Below are positions 8,016-17,521 of a stretch of 64,000 nt of DNA, one piece after another. The notes under the pieces are model-generated. The model had not been told where the DNA came from. It saw nothing but the letters and a program-made list of their open reading frames with translations, and did no database searches. The number at the start of each line of letters is the position of its first letter. Position 1 is the first letter of the stretch. Source of the DNA: Pseudoflavitalea rhizosphaerae (GTDB taxonomy: Bacteria > Bacteroidota > Bacteroidia > Chitinophagales > Chitinophagaceae); NCBI RefSeq assembly GCF_003991355.1, contig NZ_RCSU01000003.1:124001-188000 (forward strand), read 5' to 3'. Position numbers and translations under genes: made by a program.

Positions 8016-9530
8016 TTACGGGTTCTGCTCACAGAGTTTATTGCTCTGTACTTCATCTACCGGAATATAATAAATGATCCTGTTGCTGTTCCAGTTGGTG
8101 ACCAGGTTATTGTAGCCTGCCGGAGGAACAGCCAGGTTGATATCGGTCTCTTTCAAACCGCGCAGGTGATAGCCCCAATACGTCCGGTTGAGGTTACGTT
8201 TGTTGCGGTACACATCATATACACGATGTCCTTCAAAAGCCAGTTCGATCCTGCGCTCTTTCAACACCACATCCAGCGCTGTGCTGCCGGCAGGAAGCGT
8301 ATGATTGTATAAAGATGCCTGTAAGCCGCGGTTCTTGCGGATCTCATCCACATCATCCAGCGCATCATTGTCGAGATTCTTTTTGGCCCTCGCTTCAGCG
8401 CGGTTCAGGTACACTTCAGCCAGCCTGAATACGATGGGCGAACTGAGGGTTGGGCTTCCACCCTGACCGCTATACTTGCTGATATACCAGGTTTCGATGC
8501 CATTCTTCAATGCAACGCCGCCACTGCCATCATCCAGTTTAACTATATATTTCCAACGCACATCTTCGGGATGATCAGCCATGGTATCACGCAGAGATTG
8601 AGAAGCGAATTCTTCTCCCCAACCTGAGTTACCATCGGAATAGATCATACTGGCGATGGATCCAAATTTCCCTTTATCATCCACCTGCGTATGCGCGATG
8701 CAGAAAATGGTTTCAGTACCGCCCATTGCATTGGCAAACAGGGTTGGGAAAGTAGTGGCATTGGTGAGTGTGAAGCGCGGAGAATTGATCACCATATCGG
8801 CATATTCAATGGTCTTGTCTTCATCGTCCATATAAAGATAGGCCCTGGAAAGCAGCGCCCATGCGGCTTCCCGGGACGCATACTGTACGCCGCGCCACTG
8901 TCCCATCAGGTCAGCGGCTTTCTTTGCATCATCGATGATACTCGCGTACACTTCGCCAACGGTAGCACGAGCTTTCTGTGCAGGGTCGGCCACGGAAGTG
9001 CGGAGGATCACACCCTGTGCGGAAGGATCATGGGTATAGGGCTTCGCAAACAGGCGCACCAGGTTGAAATGACAAAAAGCGCGGAGGAAATAACACTCGC
9101 CGATCAATTGCTGCGTGGCTGCATCGGGGTTTTCCATTTTAGATGCAGCTTCGATCACCGTATTGGAATTGTTGATGATCTTATAATTGATATACCAGAA
9201 ATAGCGTGTATTGGTCTGCGTTGGTGTATGATCGCCGGTAAAGCTGAGCAGCAGCGGGTCCGTTGTTACCTGTCCACAAGCGATATCATCACTCGCAAAA
9301 TCGGAGAGATGATAGAACTGGCGGAGATACATCAGATTGAGGTCCTGCACGCCATTGAAGTCCACATTGTCTTTGAACAATGAATAAGCCCCGTTCACTG
9401 CGTTCAGCACGCCGTCGGGATTATCGGTGAGGTTTCCGGTAGTGATGGCATCCCCGGGCGTTACTTCTTTCAGGCAGCCCGTGAAAGCGATCAGGGAAAC
9501 TGATAGTATAAAGATGATTAATGCTTTCAT
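8016..9530 (-). CDS. SusD/RagB-family nutrient-binding lipoprotein
   Basis: A 504-residue outer-membrane lipoprotein that forms the lid of a SusC transporter and binds the oligomeric substrate. The signal MKALIIFILSVSLIAFTGC has the lipobox Cys at residue 19. SusD landmarks are the TPR-like ECYFLRAFCHFNLVRLFAKPY near residue 145, SREAAWALLSRAYLYMDD near 220, and the C-terminal VVLKERRIELAFEGHRVYDVYR near 430. Its start lies 11 bases after the SusC stop. It belongs to the LacI-controlled operon starting at 12550. Confidence 0.95.
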   Translation of the reverse strand: MKALIIFILSVSLIAFTGCLKEVTPGDAITTGNLTDNPDGVLNAVNGAYSLFKDNVDFNGVQDLNLMYLRQFYHLSDFASDDIACGQVTTDPLLLSFTGDHTPTQTNTRYFWYINYKIINNSNTVIEAASKMENPDAATQQLIGECYFLRAFCHFNLVRLFAKPYTHDPSAQGVILRTSVADPAQKARATVGEVYASIIDDAKKAADLMGQWRGVQYASREAAWALLSRAYLYMDDEDKTIEYADMVINSPRFTLTNATTFPTLFANAMGGTETIFCIAHTQVDDKGKFGSIASMIYSDGNSGWGEEFASQSLRDTMADHPEDVRWKYIVKLDDGSGGVALKNGIETWYISKYSGQGGSPTLSSPIVFRLAEVYLNRAEARAKKNLDNDALDDVDEIRKNRGLQASLYNHTLPAGSTALDVVLKERRIELAFEGHRVYDVYRNKRNLNRTYWGYHLRGLKETDINLAVPPAGYNNLVTNWNSNRIIYYIPVDEVQSNKLCEQNP

Positions 9531-9541
9531 GTGATGATAGT

Positions 9542-12500
9542 TTAGAACCTGAAATTGATGTTGAACAGGAATTGCCTGTTATTGGGATACTTGAAATCCG
9601 ACACACCGGGTGTTGCAAAGGATCCGGGCGTGATGGTGGTTTGCGGATCCTGTCCCACAAAATCCGTGAACGTATGCAGGTTATCCGCGCTCAGCGAAAC
9701 AGTGATGCCTTCCATCTTCAATTTTCGTACATAGCTGTCCGGTAGGCTGTAAGACAATGTTACATTACGAAGCTGGAGAAAACTTCCATCCATGAGATAG
9801 CGGCTGCTCGTCTCGGTAGAATTGGCCGAGTTCTGCGGACTGGGATTGGTGGCTTTGTCGCCAGGCTTCGTCCAGATACTATAACCCGAAGGCAGCACGA
9901 TCTGATTCATGTAAGGCTCGGATCCATCGTTCATCACAAAACGAAGGTTATTGCTGAACACTTTATTGCCGTAGAGAAAATAGGCATTGAAACTAAGCGC
10001 CAGGTTCTTATAACGGAAAGTATTGGTGATACCTCCCTGGAATTTTGGCAGGGCGGAACCTACTTCCTGGAAAGTGGCCTGTGCATAATCTGAAGTCAGT
10101 TCTGTTCCGGTAACATTTCCATCACCGTCCTTGATCACGCGCTCCCATTGTGGCGCGCCGGTCTGTTCATTCACGCCCATCCATTTTGGCATATAGAACT
10201 CGTAGAGATTACCGCCATTGCGATAGATCTGTGAGATGGCCCAGGAGCCGGTTTTGATGATCTCAGAAGGTAATGACTGCAGTTTATTACTGTTGAAGTT
10301 GATATTGAAATCAGTGTTCCACTCGAAGTTCCTGGTCTTGATATTGGTACTGTTGATGCCGATCTCGATACCCTTGTTCACGATCTCGCCCACGTTCTGC
10401 CATCTTTGTTCAAATCCGACGGAGAGTGGCTGCGATACCTGCAATAACAGGTCTTTGGTAACATTGTGATAAGCGTCTACCGTAAGGTTCACGCGGTTGA
10501 ACAGGCTCAGGTCCACACCCAGGTTGATCTGATGCTTGCTTTCCCAGGTAAGATCAGGGCTGGGCAGTTGCAGAGGAACAGCGCCTACGGCCGCATTGTA
10601 CTGCGCGCTCAGTGAATAAAGGCCGAGATAGCGGGAAGCGCCGATATCCTGTGTGCCTGTAACGCCATAGCTTGCACGAATTTTCAGGTAATTCACCACA
10701 TTCTTTATATTGAAGAAATCCTCGTTGCTGGCGATCCACGCTGCAGACACGGAAGGGAAATTCGCGTATTGGTTACCGGGAGGGAAATTGGATGATCCAT
10801 CCACCCTGAAAGAACCCGTCAGGAAATATTTACCGAGATAGTTGTAGTTCACCTGCGAGAGAAACGACTGGATATAAGCTTCATTGGTATATCCCTGCAC
10901 CAGTTGACTGTTGCTCACCACATTCAACACTTTCAAACCGAGCGGCAGTCCTTTACCGGAACCACCCAGCACTTCAAACTTGCTGCCTTCATAAGCCACA
11001 CCTGCCAGACCACTGATGCTGTGATCGCCATATTTGAGATTGAACTTGAGCAGGTTGTTGCTGACCACTCCGTAATTCAATGTGCTCAACTCATCCAGGA
11101 AACCCGCGCCATGGTAAGTACCTGCAACGGATGGTGAAAAGAAATTGGAGCTTTTGTTATAACCGGCCGCCAGCCTGTTGGAGCTGGAAAAAGAGAGCCA
11201 TGGTGTGATATCAGCATTCAGTGCAAAATCATAATTAACATCGAAGCCTTTATAGGGATGATCTGAATTGTTGATGGTATGCACAGGGTTGATCTTATCA
11301 CGGCTCCACCATTTGAAAGTTGAATTACCATCCACGTAGCGTGGCCTGCCAATGCTGTCGTATGGATTATCCCAGGGCAGGTTCAGGTAGGCATAATAGA
11401 TATCCATGTAATCATAACTGTTGCCGGAGGATGCGCTGATATTGATATTGTTGGTAACATTGATCCATTTGGCAAAGTTGTGGGTAACATTGGCGCGTAG
11501 GTTGATGCGCTGGAAACCGGTGTTTTTGAATGTTCCCTTTTCATTGTAATAGGAAACACCGGTATAGTAATTCGATTTCTCAGTGCGGCCTGCAAAGCTC
11601 ACATAATAGTTTTGCATAAAGGCATTGCTGAAGATGGTGTTCCGCCAGTTGTAGTCCTGCTCGCGGAGACTGAGTGGTCTTTCCGCATAGAATTTCAGCA
11701 GATCGATCTTGTAGGAATTATCTGATTCGCCGGGGATATAATCACGATAGAATTCTTTCTGATAGTCGTACAGTTCGTTGCTGTTCATCATTTCCATACT
11801 GCCGAAATCCGCTTTACGGAAGCCGGTAGTCACTTTGGCTTCGAAGCGGTTCTTACCGGGTTTGGCTTTCTTGGTGGTAACGATGATCACGCCGGCATTG
11901 GCCTGTGATCCATACATGGCAGTGGCGCCTGCATCTTTGAGTACGGTAACGCTTTCCACATCATTGGGGTCGTAGTTACCGCCGATCACACCGTCCACAA
12001 CAAAGAGCGGGCTCTGCGAAGCATTCACGGAAGAGATACCACGAAGCCTGATCTCAGGCGCTGCGCCGGGCACACCGGAAGCAGCCACTACCTGGAGGCC
12101 CGCTACTTTTCCCTGCAGCATATTGCCGATATTGTTGGTGGTTACATCTTTCAATTTTTCGGAGCTCACCACAGTAACGGCGCTGGTAAGCTCGCTTCTT
12201 TTTTTGTTGCTGTAACCTACAATGATCACCTCACCCAGCTCTGCATCATTTTTGCTGAGCCTGATAATTACTTCTTTGTTGTTGGGGCTTACCTCCACTT
12301 CAATGGAAGCATAACCGATAGAAGAAGCGAGCAAGGTGAATCTTTCGATGGGCGCCCGGAGCGTGAAGTTGCCGTTATCGTCGGTCTGGGTGCCTGTTGT
12401 GTTGGAGTTCTTAATGGAAACGGTAACACCGGCGAGGGGTTGTTTGCCGGCTGCATCGATTACCCTGCCTGTAATTGTGCGTTCCTGCGCTATCAACGCA

Positions 12501-12550
12501 GAACTGCATAACACAAGCAACATAACCAGTAGTGTTTTGCAAGTGGACAT
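9542..12550 (-). CDS. SusC/RagA-family TonB-dependent transporter (LacI-controlled locus)
   Basis: A ~1002-residue TonB-dependent outer-membrane transporter. Order: signal peptide MSTCKTLLVMLLVLCSSALIAQ, a carboxypeptidase-like regulatory domain (TITGRVIDAAGKQPLAGVTV), the plug (GLQVVAASGVPGAAPEIRLRG, SPLFVVDGVIGG, TVLKDAGATAMYGSQANAGV), then the 22-stranded barrel ending in FLFNINFRF. There is no N-terminal STN signalling domain, in line with control by a cytoplasmic LacI regulator instead of FecR/sigma. The start at 12550 was chosen because the signal peptide begins there; an in-frame ATG at 12637 would overlap the operator. A LacI-type palindrome lies 82-97 bases upstream. Confidence 0.95.
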   Translation of the reverse strand: MSTCKTLLVMLLVLCSSALIAQERTITGRVIDAAGKQPLAGVTVSIKNSNTTGTQTDDNGNFTLRAPIERFTLLASSIGYASIEVEVSPNNKEVIIRLSKNDAELGEVIIVGYSNKKRSELTSAVTVVSSEKLKDVTTNNIGNMLQGKVAGLQVVAASGVPGAAPEIRLRGISSVNASQSPLFVVDGVIGGNYDPNDVESVTVLKDAGATAMYGSQANAGVIIVTTKKAKPGKNRFEAKVTTGFRKADFGSMEMMNSNELYDYQKEFYRDYIPGESDNSYKIDLLKFYAERPLSLREQDYNWRNTIFSNAFMQNYYVSFAGRTEKSNYYTGVSYYNEKGTFKNTGFQRINLRANVTHNFAKWINVTNNINISASSGNSYDYMDIYYAYLNLPWDNPYDSIGRPRYVDGNSTFKWWSRDKINPVHTINNSDHPYKGFDVNYDFALNADITPWLSFSSSNRLAAGYNKSSNFFSPSVAGTYHGAGFLDELSTLNYGVVSNNLLKFNLKYGDHSISGLAGVAYEGSKFEVLGGSGKGLPLGLKVLNVVSNSQLVQGYTNEAYIQSFLSQVNYNYLGKYFLTGSFRVDGSSNFPPGNQYANFPSVSAAWIASNEDFFNIKNVVNYLKIRASYGVTGTQDIGASRYLGLYSLSAQYNAAVGAVPLQLPSPDLTWESKHQINLGVDLSLFNRVNLTVDAYHNVTKDLLLQVSQPLSVGFEQRWQNVGEIVNKGIEIGINSTNIKTRNFEWNTDFNINFNSNKLQSLPSEIIKTGSWAISQIYRNGGNLYEFYMPKWMGVNEQTGAPQWERVIKDGDGNVTGTELTSDYAQATFQEVGSALPKFQGGITNTFRYKNLALSFNAYFLYGNKVFSNNLRFVMNDGSEPYMNQIVLPSGYSIWTKPGDKATNPSPQNSANSTETSSRYLMDGSFLQLRNVTLSYSLPDSYVRKLKMEGITVSLSADNLHTFTDFVGQDPQTTITPGSFATPGVSDFKYPNNRQFLFNINFRF

Positions 12551-12631
12551 AAGCAGTCTAATTTGAGATCGTGATGAAATCAGAAAACCATTGGCTAACT
12601 GTAATTTGGTGTTTATTTCGATAGAAAAATC

Positions 12632-12647
12632 ACACAAACGGTTGTGT
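12632..12647. promoter_or_regulatory. Putative LacI-type operator before susC
   Basis: ACACAAACGGTTGTGT, differing by one base from the perfect palindrome ACACAACCGGTTGTGT found twice near 19.5 kb. It lies between the end of the Gfo/Idh/MocA gene and the susC start, implying that the SusC operon has its own promoter under the same LacI regulator. No second site is seen 27 bases away, unlike the other two promoters. Confidence 0.72.
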
Positions 12648-12698
12648 TAATTTTCAAAGCCGCCCGGCATCCCCCTGCTTATCCTGACCATACCCTGC

Positions 12699-14054
12699 TC
12701 AAATGCCGAAATCCATGCCCGTCCCAAATACCGGCGTACGCTGCTTCCATTTTCCCCGGGTGAAATCGGGGATCAGTACAGGCTTTGATCTTTGTGCGAC
12801 CGATCTTTCCGAAAGCGGGCTCAGCACGCTCCACATGGCGGCATCATAGATATCCATCATCAAAGGTTTTTTATGTAACACGCAATCCACAAACTCGCGG
12901 ATGATGAAATAATCCATACCGCCATGGCCGGAGGAATTGGCCACTTCATCATACTTACTCCAGTAAGGATGATCAAATTCCCTGATATACTTTTCAACGG
13001 GTTCGTATTCATGTGGCTTCGGGCTGCGTTGTTGCAGGTACACACCCTGCGCATCGTCCGTCCAGATACCTTCCGTGCCCTGTATCCTGAATCCAAGCGA
13101 ATAAGGTCTGGGGCTGGATGTGTCGAAGGTCATTTTGATCATTTCACCATTGGCGCATTGTATCAGTGAAGTAACCACATCCCCGCATTTGAATTTCACT
13201 TTTGCATTCGGATGGCTGGCGCCGCCCTTCTGCACAATATATTTATGCAGGCTTGCCGAAGGCGACGCCATCGCCACCATTTGTGTAAACTGATTTCCTC
13301 TTGTGATGTTCAGCATATTGGCAACAGGCCCGATCCCATGTGTGGGATAGAGATCGCCATTCCGATCGATATAATGTTGCGTGCGCCATCTTGCTTCATT
13401 GGTACTTTTCTCACCAAACTCCACACCGCCGCCGATCATGTTCACGCCGTCATTGAAAAGCACTTCACGAAGATCGTGCTGGTAGCCGCATTCAGCGTAG
13501 GTGATCTGCCCGAACAATCCCTGCCTGGACATATTGAGCATGGCCATCACATCACGACGGTAACAAACATTTTCCAGCATCATATAAGGGGCGCCGGTCT
13601 TTTCCTGTACATTCACCAGTTCCCAGATCTCGGCAACCGTGAGCCCGGACAATACCTCGCAACCGGTATACTTCCCTGCTTTCATACTGGCTACCGACAT
13701 TGGCAGATGCCATTCCCAGGGAGTGGAGATGATCACGCCTTCCACATCTTCCCTTTGTACAATTTTCTCGAAATCCTTTTCGCCGGTATAGTATTGCGGA
13801 TCTTTCAATCCGTGTTCTTTCATGATCTTCCTTACATTTTCGATGGCTTTGGGATCGATATCAGAAACGGCCACGATATTACTGTTGCCCTGCTTCACCG
13901 TTTCCAGCAACAGGCCGGCGCCACGCATGCCCACGCCAATGAAGGCGAGTGCCGCTTTCTTATCGGTATGGAAAAATGATTTACCCGTTTGAGGAAGCAG
14001 GGTAACACCTGCGCCAAGAGCAGCCATACGGGAAATGAATTTTCGTCTTTGCAT
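12699..14054 (-). CDS. Gfo/Idh/MocA-family oxidoreductase with twin-arginine-like leader
   Basis: A 451-residue NAD(P)-dependent oxidoreductase of the Gfo/Idh/MocA family. The leader MQRRKFISRMAALGAGVTLL is a twin-arginine-type signal, as in the secreted Bacteroidota enzymes of this family. The Rossmann fold reads LAFIGVGMRGAGLL followed by IVAVSDIDPKAIE; the substrate site includes EVLSGLTVAEIWEL (position of the family EKP/E-x-x motif) and HDLREVLFN. Members act on sugars, often as glycosidases using a redox mechanism (as in GH109-like enzymes) or as dehydrogenases. It is the last gene of the catabolic operon (31 bases after the M19 gene). The substrate cannot be named from the sequence. 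Confidence 0.88.
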   Translation of the reverse strand: MQRRKFISRMAALGAGVTLLPQTGKSFFHTDKKAALAFIGVGMRGAGLLLETVKQGNSNIVAVSDIDPKAIENVRKIMKEHGLKDPQYYTGEKDFEKIVQREDVEGVIISTPWEWHLPMSVASMKAGKYTGCEVLSGLTVAEIWELVNVQEKTGAPYMMLENVCYRRDVMAMLNMSRQGLFGQITYAECGYQHDLREVLFNDGVNMIGGGVEFGEKSTNEARWRTQHYIDRNGDLYPTHGIGPVANMLNITRGNQFTQMVAMASPSASLHKYIVQKGGASHPNAKVKFKCGDVVTSLIQCANGEMIKMTFDTSSPRPYSLGFRIQGTEGIWTDDAQGVYLQQRSPKPHEYEPVEKYIREFDHPYWSKYDEVANSSGHGGMDYFIIREFVDCVLHKKPLMMDIYDAAMWSVLSPLSERSVAQRSKPVLIPDFTRGKWKQRTPVFGTGMDFGI

Positions 14055-14085
14055 ACAGTTCAGTTTGGTGGTGATTCAATATTGA

Positions 14086-15168
14086 TCAGGCCCAGGCTTT
14101 GCGCAAAAAGCGAAGCCAGTTCCTGTAAAAGATATTTTCGATGTCTTCCTGCCTGTATCCGCGCATGCGCAGCAGCGGCGCCAGTTCCTGGAGATCGGCG
14201 ATGGTGTCCATGTCAGAGGGCGCCTGCTCCTTTCCGAACATGCCATCGAGGTCGCTGCCGATAGCGATGTGTAAGCTATTTCCCGCGAGCTGGCAGATAT
14301 GATCGTAATGATCGATCAGTTTGTGCAGGTTTACATTTTCTTTTTCCGGGTCGGAGATGCCGCGCTGCCAGTTATTGGTGAGCATCCATGCATCCAGTAC
14401 GCCGCCGATCACGGCATCGCGCTCCAGCAATTGTTTGATCTGATCATCTGATAATTGCCGCTGGTGCTGCACCAGTGTGCGGGTATTATGGTGACTGGCC
14501 CATACAGGTCCTTTGAAAATTTGAAGCGCCTGGTGGAAGCCTTCATCGGTAAGATGGGTAACGTCGAGGATCATCCGTAAATTATCCATTTCCTTCACCA
14601 GCTCTCTTCCCATACCGGTGAGGGGCCCTTCCATGCCCGTTCCCGGTGCATAACGGCCTGGACCATAATGCGCAGGTCCTAATGCACGGAGGCCATAAGC
14701 ATAGGCTCTTTCGAGATAGCTCAGATCGATGAGGGAATCCGCTCCTTCGAGACTGAGGATATACCCGATCTTTTTAGTTTCATCGGGGACCTGTTCATCT
14801 TCCCAGTATGATAAATGTGCTTCCAGCGCATTCAGGTTGCGGATCTGTATCATTTCATCTGCGGCTTCCATCGCTTTGTACCAGGCAAGCTGTCCCTGGG
14901 TTTGCGCCCATGCCTGCTCGGGTGAATGCCAGCCGGGGAGCGTGCTGTTTCGATCCACATACCTGGCGATCTGCGTGGCCACCACCAGCCCGATCCTTCC
15001 CTTTCGCAATTCGGGAAGGGAGACCATTCCTTTGCTGCGATCCAGTTTGTCTGTGAGCCCTTCTTCACGCTTGCGCAATTCCTCAACAGGCTCTCGCAGG
15101 TTGCGGTTCCATTCCAGGGCATTCATGGCCAGGTCCAGATGCGCGTCTATGATCAATGGGGATTGCAT
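14086..15168 (-). CDS. M19 (renal dipeptidase-type) metallohydrolase
   Basis: A 360-residue amidohydrolase-superfamily enzyme of the M19 membrane-dipeptidase family. The binuclear zinc ligand motifs can be placed in order: HLD (residues ~10-12), the bridging Glu in LSLEGADSL, DVTH, ASHH, and GSDLDG. It has no signal peptide or membrane anchor, so it is probably cytoplasmic. Family members cleave dipeptides with a C-terminal D-residue, and some open beta-lactams or cyclic amides; in a sugar-acid operon a lactonase or amide-bond role is possible but unproven. Its start is 1 base past the stop of the preceding dehydrogenase gene. Confidence 0.88.
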   Translation of the reverse strand: MQSPLIIDAHLDLAMNALEWNRNLREPVEELRKREEGLTDKLDRSKGMVSLPELRKGRIGLVVATQIARYVDRNSTLPGWHSPEQAWAQTQGQLAWYKAMEAADEMIQIRNLNALEAHLSYWEDEQVPDETKKIGYILSLEGADSLIDLSYLERAYAYGLRALGPAHYGPGRYAPGTGMEGPLTGMGRELVKEMDNLRMILDVTHLTDEGFHQALQIFKGPVWASHHNTRTLVQHQRQLSDDQIKQLLERDAVIGGVLDAWMLTNNWQRGISDPEKENVNLHKLIDHYDHICQLAGNSLHIAIGSDLDGMFGKEQAPSDMDTIADLQELAPLLRMRGYRQEDIENIFYRNWLRFLRKAWA

Positions 15169-15169
15169 A

Positions 15170-16171
15170 TCAGATGGAAGCTTGTTGTTTTGCGGCCAGT
15201 TGTTTTTTCACGATGTCGGCAGGATAGCGCAGGGCCAGCTCGCGGATCTCATAACTGAAACGGATGAACGTTTCTTCCCAGAGTTTCGCTTCTTCAGGCG
15301 TGTACTCGTAAAAGCCTTTGGCATTGGCTACGCCCCTGCCTCCTTCCTTCACTACTTTGTCTATCAGTTCCGGTACTTCCTGGTTGTTGCTGAGTGTTGG
15401 GAAGAGATCTTTCATCACCGTATGATAAGCAGGTATGCCGGTAAGGTCCATCCAGCGGAAGATGCCTACCAACGTCATCCAGTAACCGGCATTGTTGCGG
15501 CAGGCGCGGTCCACATCTTCGATGGTGGCATAGCCGTTCTCCACCAGGTGGAAGCCTTCCCGGTACATCGCATACATGAGACGGTTAGTAATGAAACCGC
15601 GGATATCTTTTCTTACCAGCGTTGGCTCTTTTCCCCATTGCTGCGATATTTCATAGAGCTGTTCCCCTTTGCTCACATCACTTTGTTCCCCACAGATCAC
15701 TTCCAGGAAACGGGTGGTATGCGATGGCTCAGCCCAATGCAGTCCGAAGAAACGCTCAGGATATTGCGTATGTTGTTGTAAGATGCTGATGGGGATTGCA
15801 GAAGTATTGCTGCACAACAGGGCATCCGGGGAAATCACTGCTTCAATTTTTTTATACACGGATTCTTTGATGGACAGGTTCTCTATCGTGCATTCGATCA
15901 CCAGGTCGCAACCGGACAACAAACCATAATCTTCCGTGATATTGAGCCGGCCCAGGAAATAACCCGGCGGCCAGGGTGTAAGCTTCTCTTCCCTCGATGT
16001 TTGTAAATGTTCATGAATCCTGTTGGACGCATGTTTGAGATCGTCTTTCAACGGCGCCACCGCAACAACAGGATGACCGGCCATCAGGAGACAGGTGGTG
16101 ATGCTGCAACCCATCAACCCCAATCCAACAACGCCAACCGGCATTTTTTGCGGATCAATCATTGATTCCAT
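15170..16171 (-). CDS. 3-hydroxyacyl-CoA dehydrogenase-family protein (possible 3-hydroxy-acid dehydrogenase)
   Basis: A 333-residue NAD-dependent dehydrogenase. The Rossmann N-terminus reads VGVVGLGLMGCSITTCLLMAGH; the catalytic region has NTSAIPISIL and FGLHWAEPSHTTRFLEVI, the position of the family His-Glu pair; the C-terminal helical domain begins RGFITNRLMYAMYREGFHLV. The same family includes 3-hydroxybutyryl-CoA, carnitine and L-gulonate 3-dehydrogenases, so the substrate may be a free hydroxy-acid; the operon (with FAH and SDR enzymes) makes that at least as likely as a CoA ester. Start ATG 16171 or the in-frame ATG at 16162. Tightly coupled to the M19 gene downstream. Confidence 0.85.
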   Translation of the reverse strand: MESMIDPQKMPVGVVGLGLMGCSITTCLLMAGHPVVAVAPLKDDLKHASNRIHEHLQTSREEKLTPWPPGYFLGRLNITEDYGLLSGCDLVIECTIENLSIKESVYKKIEAVISPDALLCSNTSAIPISILQQHTQYPERFFGLHWAEPSHTTRFLEVICGEQSDVSKGEQLYEISQQWGKEPTLVRKDIRGFITNRLMYAMYREGFHLVENGYATIEDVDRACRNNAGYWMTLVGIFRWMDLTGIPAYHTVMKDLFPTLSNNQEVPELIDKVVKEGGRGVANAKGFYEYTPEEAKLWEETFIRFSYEIRELALRYPADIVKKQLAAKQQASI

Positions 16172-16197
16172 AATGATGACTGTTTAATGGGTTAGTG

Positions 16198-16593
16198 TTA
16201 TTGGGCCTTTGGCTTCCGCGCAATGGCATCGATCTCCACTTTTATATTGTAGCCCAGTCCCGACTGTACCGTGGTGCGCGCGGGTTTCACGCCGGTGAAC
16301 CATTTCGAATATTCCTGGTTGAAGCCGGGAAAGAAATTGATGTCCGACAAATGCACATTGCATTTCACGATATCATTCATGCTGCATCCGGCTGCACGAA
16401 GAATGCTTTCGATATTGTGCATGGTGAGCTTTGTTTCTTCTTCGATGCTGCCCGGTTTGAATTCACTGGTGGTGAAATCGATGGGGCCCTGCCCGCTCAC
16501 ATATACCCAGCCATCGATCTCCACGGCGGCGGAATAAGCGCCGGTGCTAAAACCTTTCCCGGCATTTTCCGGGTGAATGATCTCCTGTTTCAT
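16198..16593 (-). CDS. RidA family (reactive intermediate/imine deaminase) protein
   Basis: A 131-residue protein with the Rid fold: GAYSAAVEIDGWVYVSGQGPID, then HNIESILRAAGCSMNDIVKCNVHL, and the C-terminal PARTTVQSGLGYNIKVEIDAIA, whose Arg is the conserved RidA carboxylate-binding residue. RidA proteins hydrolyse enamine/imine intermediates to 2-keto acids and ammonia. In this operon it would handle an imine formed during breakdown of an amino-containing acid; that is inference. The start at 16593 (MKQEIIHPENAGKGFSTGAY) is supported by the fold; the frame upstream to 16884 overlaps the FAH gene and is not coding. Confidence 0.88.
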   Translation of the reverse strand: MKQEIIHPENAGKGFSTGAYSAAVEIDGWVYVSGQGPIDFTTSEFKPGSIEEETKLTMHNIESILRAAGCSMNDIVKCNVHLSDINFFPGFNQEYSKWFTGVKPARTTVQSGLGYNIKVEIDAIARKPKAQ

Positions 16594-16646
16594 AGTAGTG
16601 ATTTTCTGTTTTCTATTTTTTGTATCGAATGCAGACCGTCCGGTGC

Positions 16647-17507
16647 TCAGATCATGAAATTCTCCGTATAGCCGAGTTGTTCGATCTCCGTTCTCACCCT
16701 GTCGCCCGGCTTCAGCCAGTTCTTTTCCGGTAGTCCCATGATCACGCCTTCGGGCGTTCCGGTGAGGATGAGATCGCCGGGGCTCAGCGTCATGTAGCGG
16801 CTCAGCTCTTCGATGATCTCCGCTACGGTAAAGATCATATCGCGCGTATTGGATCGTTGCCGGATCACACCGTTGCGAGAACATGTCAGCTCCAGTTGCT
16901 GCGGGTCCGGGATCTCATCGGCAGTGACCAGGTATTGCCCCAGCGGCAGGAACTTATCGGGCGTTTTGCCGATCAGCCATTGCGATGTTTTGAATTGCAG
17001 GTCGCGGCAACTGAGATCATTGGCCACGCAATACCCGAAAACATATTGCAGGGCGTTTTCTCTTTTTACATTTTTACATGCTGCGCCGATCACCACGCCC
17101 AGCTCCACTTCATAATCGAATTGCACACCTGTATTGCCCAGTGGAACTGCTTCACCGAAATCGGTAAGCGTATTGCTGAATTTGGAAAACACCACCGGCG
17201 ATTCCGGGATCGGCATATTGCTTTCTATAGCATGCTTCCTGTAATTGAGGCCGATGCAAATGATCTTACCCGGGTTGGGAATGCAGCTCGCTACCTGCAG
17301 GGAGGAAAGGGGTAAAAAGAATTCAGGCAGTCCCTGCGCCTCAACCATCAGCCTGCGGAGCGTGGCCTGGTCTTCATTCCTGAGCGGGCTACCATTGAAT
17401 GTTGGTTGTTGGTTCCGTTGCAGGTAAGCGTCTGCGTCAAAAACTCCTTGCTCCGTGAGTATGCCCGGATGCAACCTGTTTTGTTTTTTGAAGTACAATA
17501 TTTTCAT
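16647..17507 (-). CDS. Fumarylacetoacetate hydrolase (FAH) family protein
   Basis: A 286-residue FAH-superfamily enzyme. Landmarks: ICIGLNYRKHAIESNMPIP, metal-binding FDYEVELGVVIG (the E-x-E pair), the active-site lid region GYCVANDLSCRDLQ, GKTPDKFLPLGQYLV, and the C-terminal LILTGTPEGVIMG. Members cleave or isomerise 2,4-diketo acids. Paired with an SDR dehydrogenase 14 bases upstream, this recalls LRA5/LRA6 of non-phosphorylative rhamnose/fucose breakdown, where the SDR makes a 2,4-diketo-3-deoxy acid and the FAH enzyme hydrolyses it. Whether that pathway applies is an inference. The start at ATG 17507 (MKILYFKKQNRLHPG) is the natural one. Confidence 0.88.
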   Translation of the reverse strand: MKILYFKKQNRLHPGILTEQGVFDADAYLQRNQQPTFNGSPLRNEDQATLRRLMVEAQGLPEFFLPLSSLQVASCIPNPGKIICIGLNYRKHAIESNMPIPESPVVFSKFSNTLTDFGEAVPLGNTGVQFDYEVELGVVIGAACKNVKRENALQYVFGYCVANDLSCRDLQFKTSQWLIGKTPDKFLPLGQYLVTADEIPDPQQLELTCSRNGVIRQRSNTRDMIFTVAEIIEELSRYMTLSPGDLILTGTPEGVIMGLPEKNWLKPGDRVRTEIEQLGYTENFMI

Positions 17508-17521
17508 GTCAACAGATTGAA

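Noticed and set aside
14729-15781. A 350-codon plus-strand open frame over the M19 and dehydrogenase genes
   Set aside because: It spans two genes with clear families on the other strand, is rich in Ser/Arg/Cys and has no domain.
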